Shown here piece after piece: positions 63,872 to 64,000 of a stretch of 64,000 bases of DNA (the stretch's first letter is position 1; every line of letters begins with the position of its first letter). The stretch is from the NCBI GenBank assembly GCA_020636315.1, contig JACJYA010000017.1, positions 107,098 through 171,097 on the forward strand, read 5' to 3'. The notes under the pieces are model-generated. The model was not told the DNA's origin and ran no database searches. It saw only the letters and a list, made by a program, of their open reading frames with translations. The position numbers were made by a program, and so were the translations under genes. Source of the stretch: Lewinellaceae bacterium (lineage in GTDB: Bacteria > Bacteroidota > Bacteroidia > Chitinophagales > Saprospiraceae).

Positions 63872-64000
63872 ACCGGACAACACGGCCGGCCGGCCGCCGA
63901 ACCTACTCCTGATTCCCATTTACTTTTTCATCAAACTTCCCGATTCTAAAGGTTTCCGATGCGCCCGTCACTCGGGTATTTCCACCAATTAGACATGAAC
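63872..64000. other. Window end, no feature seen
   Basis: The last 129 bp show no convincing ORF or RNA. The inverted word CGGCCGGCCGGCCG near 63885 is too short to interpret. Confidence 0.4.

Overview
The window looks like a Bacteroidota chromosome, most likely from the Saprospiria/Lewinella side of the phylum; I cannot name a species. The evidence is: several very large secreted proteins ending in the type IX secretion (T9SS) type A sorting domain; a hybrid two-component regulator with a beta-propeller sensor; a FISUMP-domain protein; a TAnnTTTG promoter motif; and a tmRNA whose tag reads GNTQYAMAA.

Layout. (1) 1-33.6 kb, plus strand: giant repeat-rich surface or secreted proteins. These are a MopE-type repeat protein cut by the window edge (to 7474), two tandem purple-acid-phosphatase-like proteins (7745-16959 and 17232-23570), and two paralogous right-handed beta-helix proteins (24306-30882 and 31086-33572). 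They share acidic Cys/Asp-rich repeats, an unnamed beta-sandwich-like module of about 160 residues, and T9SS tails. The second phosphatase gene and the first beta-helix gene are broken by many small indels inside repeats. A 189-bp MITE with 8-bp target duplications sits at 23654-23842. (2) 33.6-43.9 kb, minus strand: a surface-polysaccharide locus (sugar phosphotransferase, epimerase, rfbC, C-methyltransferase, rfbF, PIG-L deacetylase, DUF4956 and VTC proteins, DUF4910 peptidase-like protein, phytanoyl-CoA-type dioxygenase). (3) 45.2-45.9 kb, minus strand: an ssrA (tmRNA) gene whose T-loop is interrupted by a complete 267-nt group I intron. This is the most striking feature of the window. (4) 46.2-52.0 kb, plus strand: fabH, a dipeptidyl-peptidase III lipoprotein and a beta-helix/PA14 lipoprotein. 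(5) 52.2-58.0 kb, minus strand: a compact operon with a carrier-protein-like gene, an ATP-grasp ligase, a GNAT, a truncated and a complete cysteine-synthase-like gene, a PLP decarboxylase and an unknown protein. It looks like a small amino-acid-derived metabolite pathway, partly frameshifted. (6) 58.2-63.3 kb, minus strand: a FISUMP protein and a hybrid two-component regulator split by frameshifts. (7) A short HsdR-N-like protein at 63419-63871.

Sequence quality. Several disruptions look like raw long-read consensus errors rather than biology: single-base losses in homopolymers, and GGCC repeatedly replaced by GGTACC or similar in one copy of a 3.4-kb duplication. 'Pseudogene' calls here should be read with that in mind.
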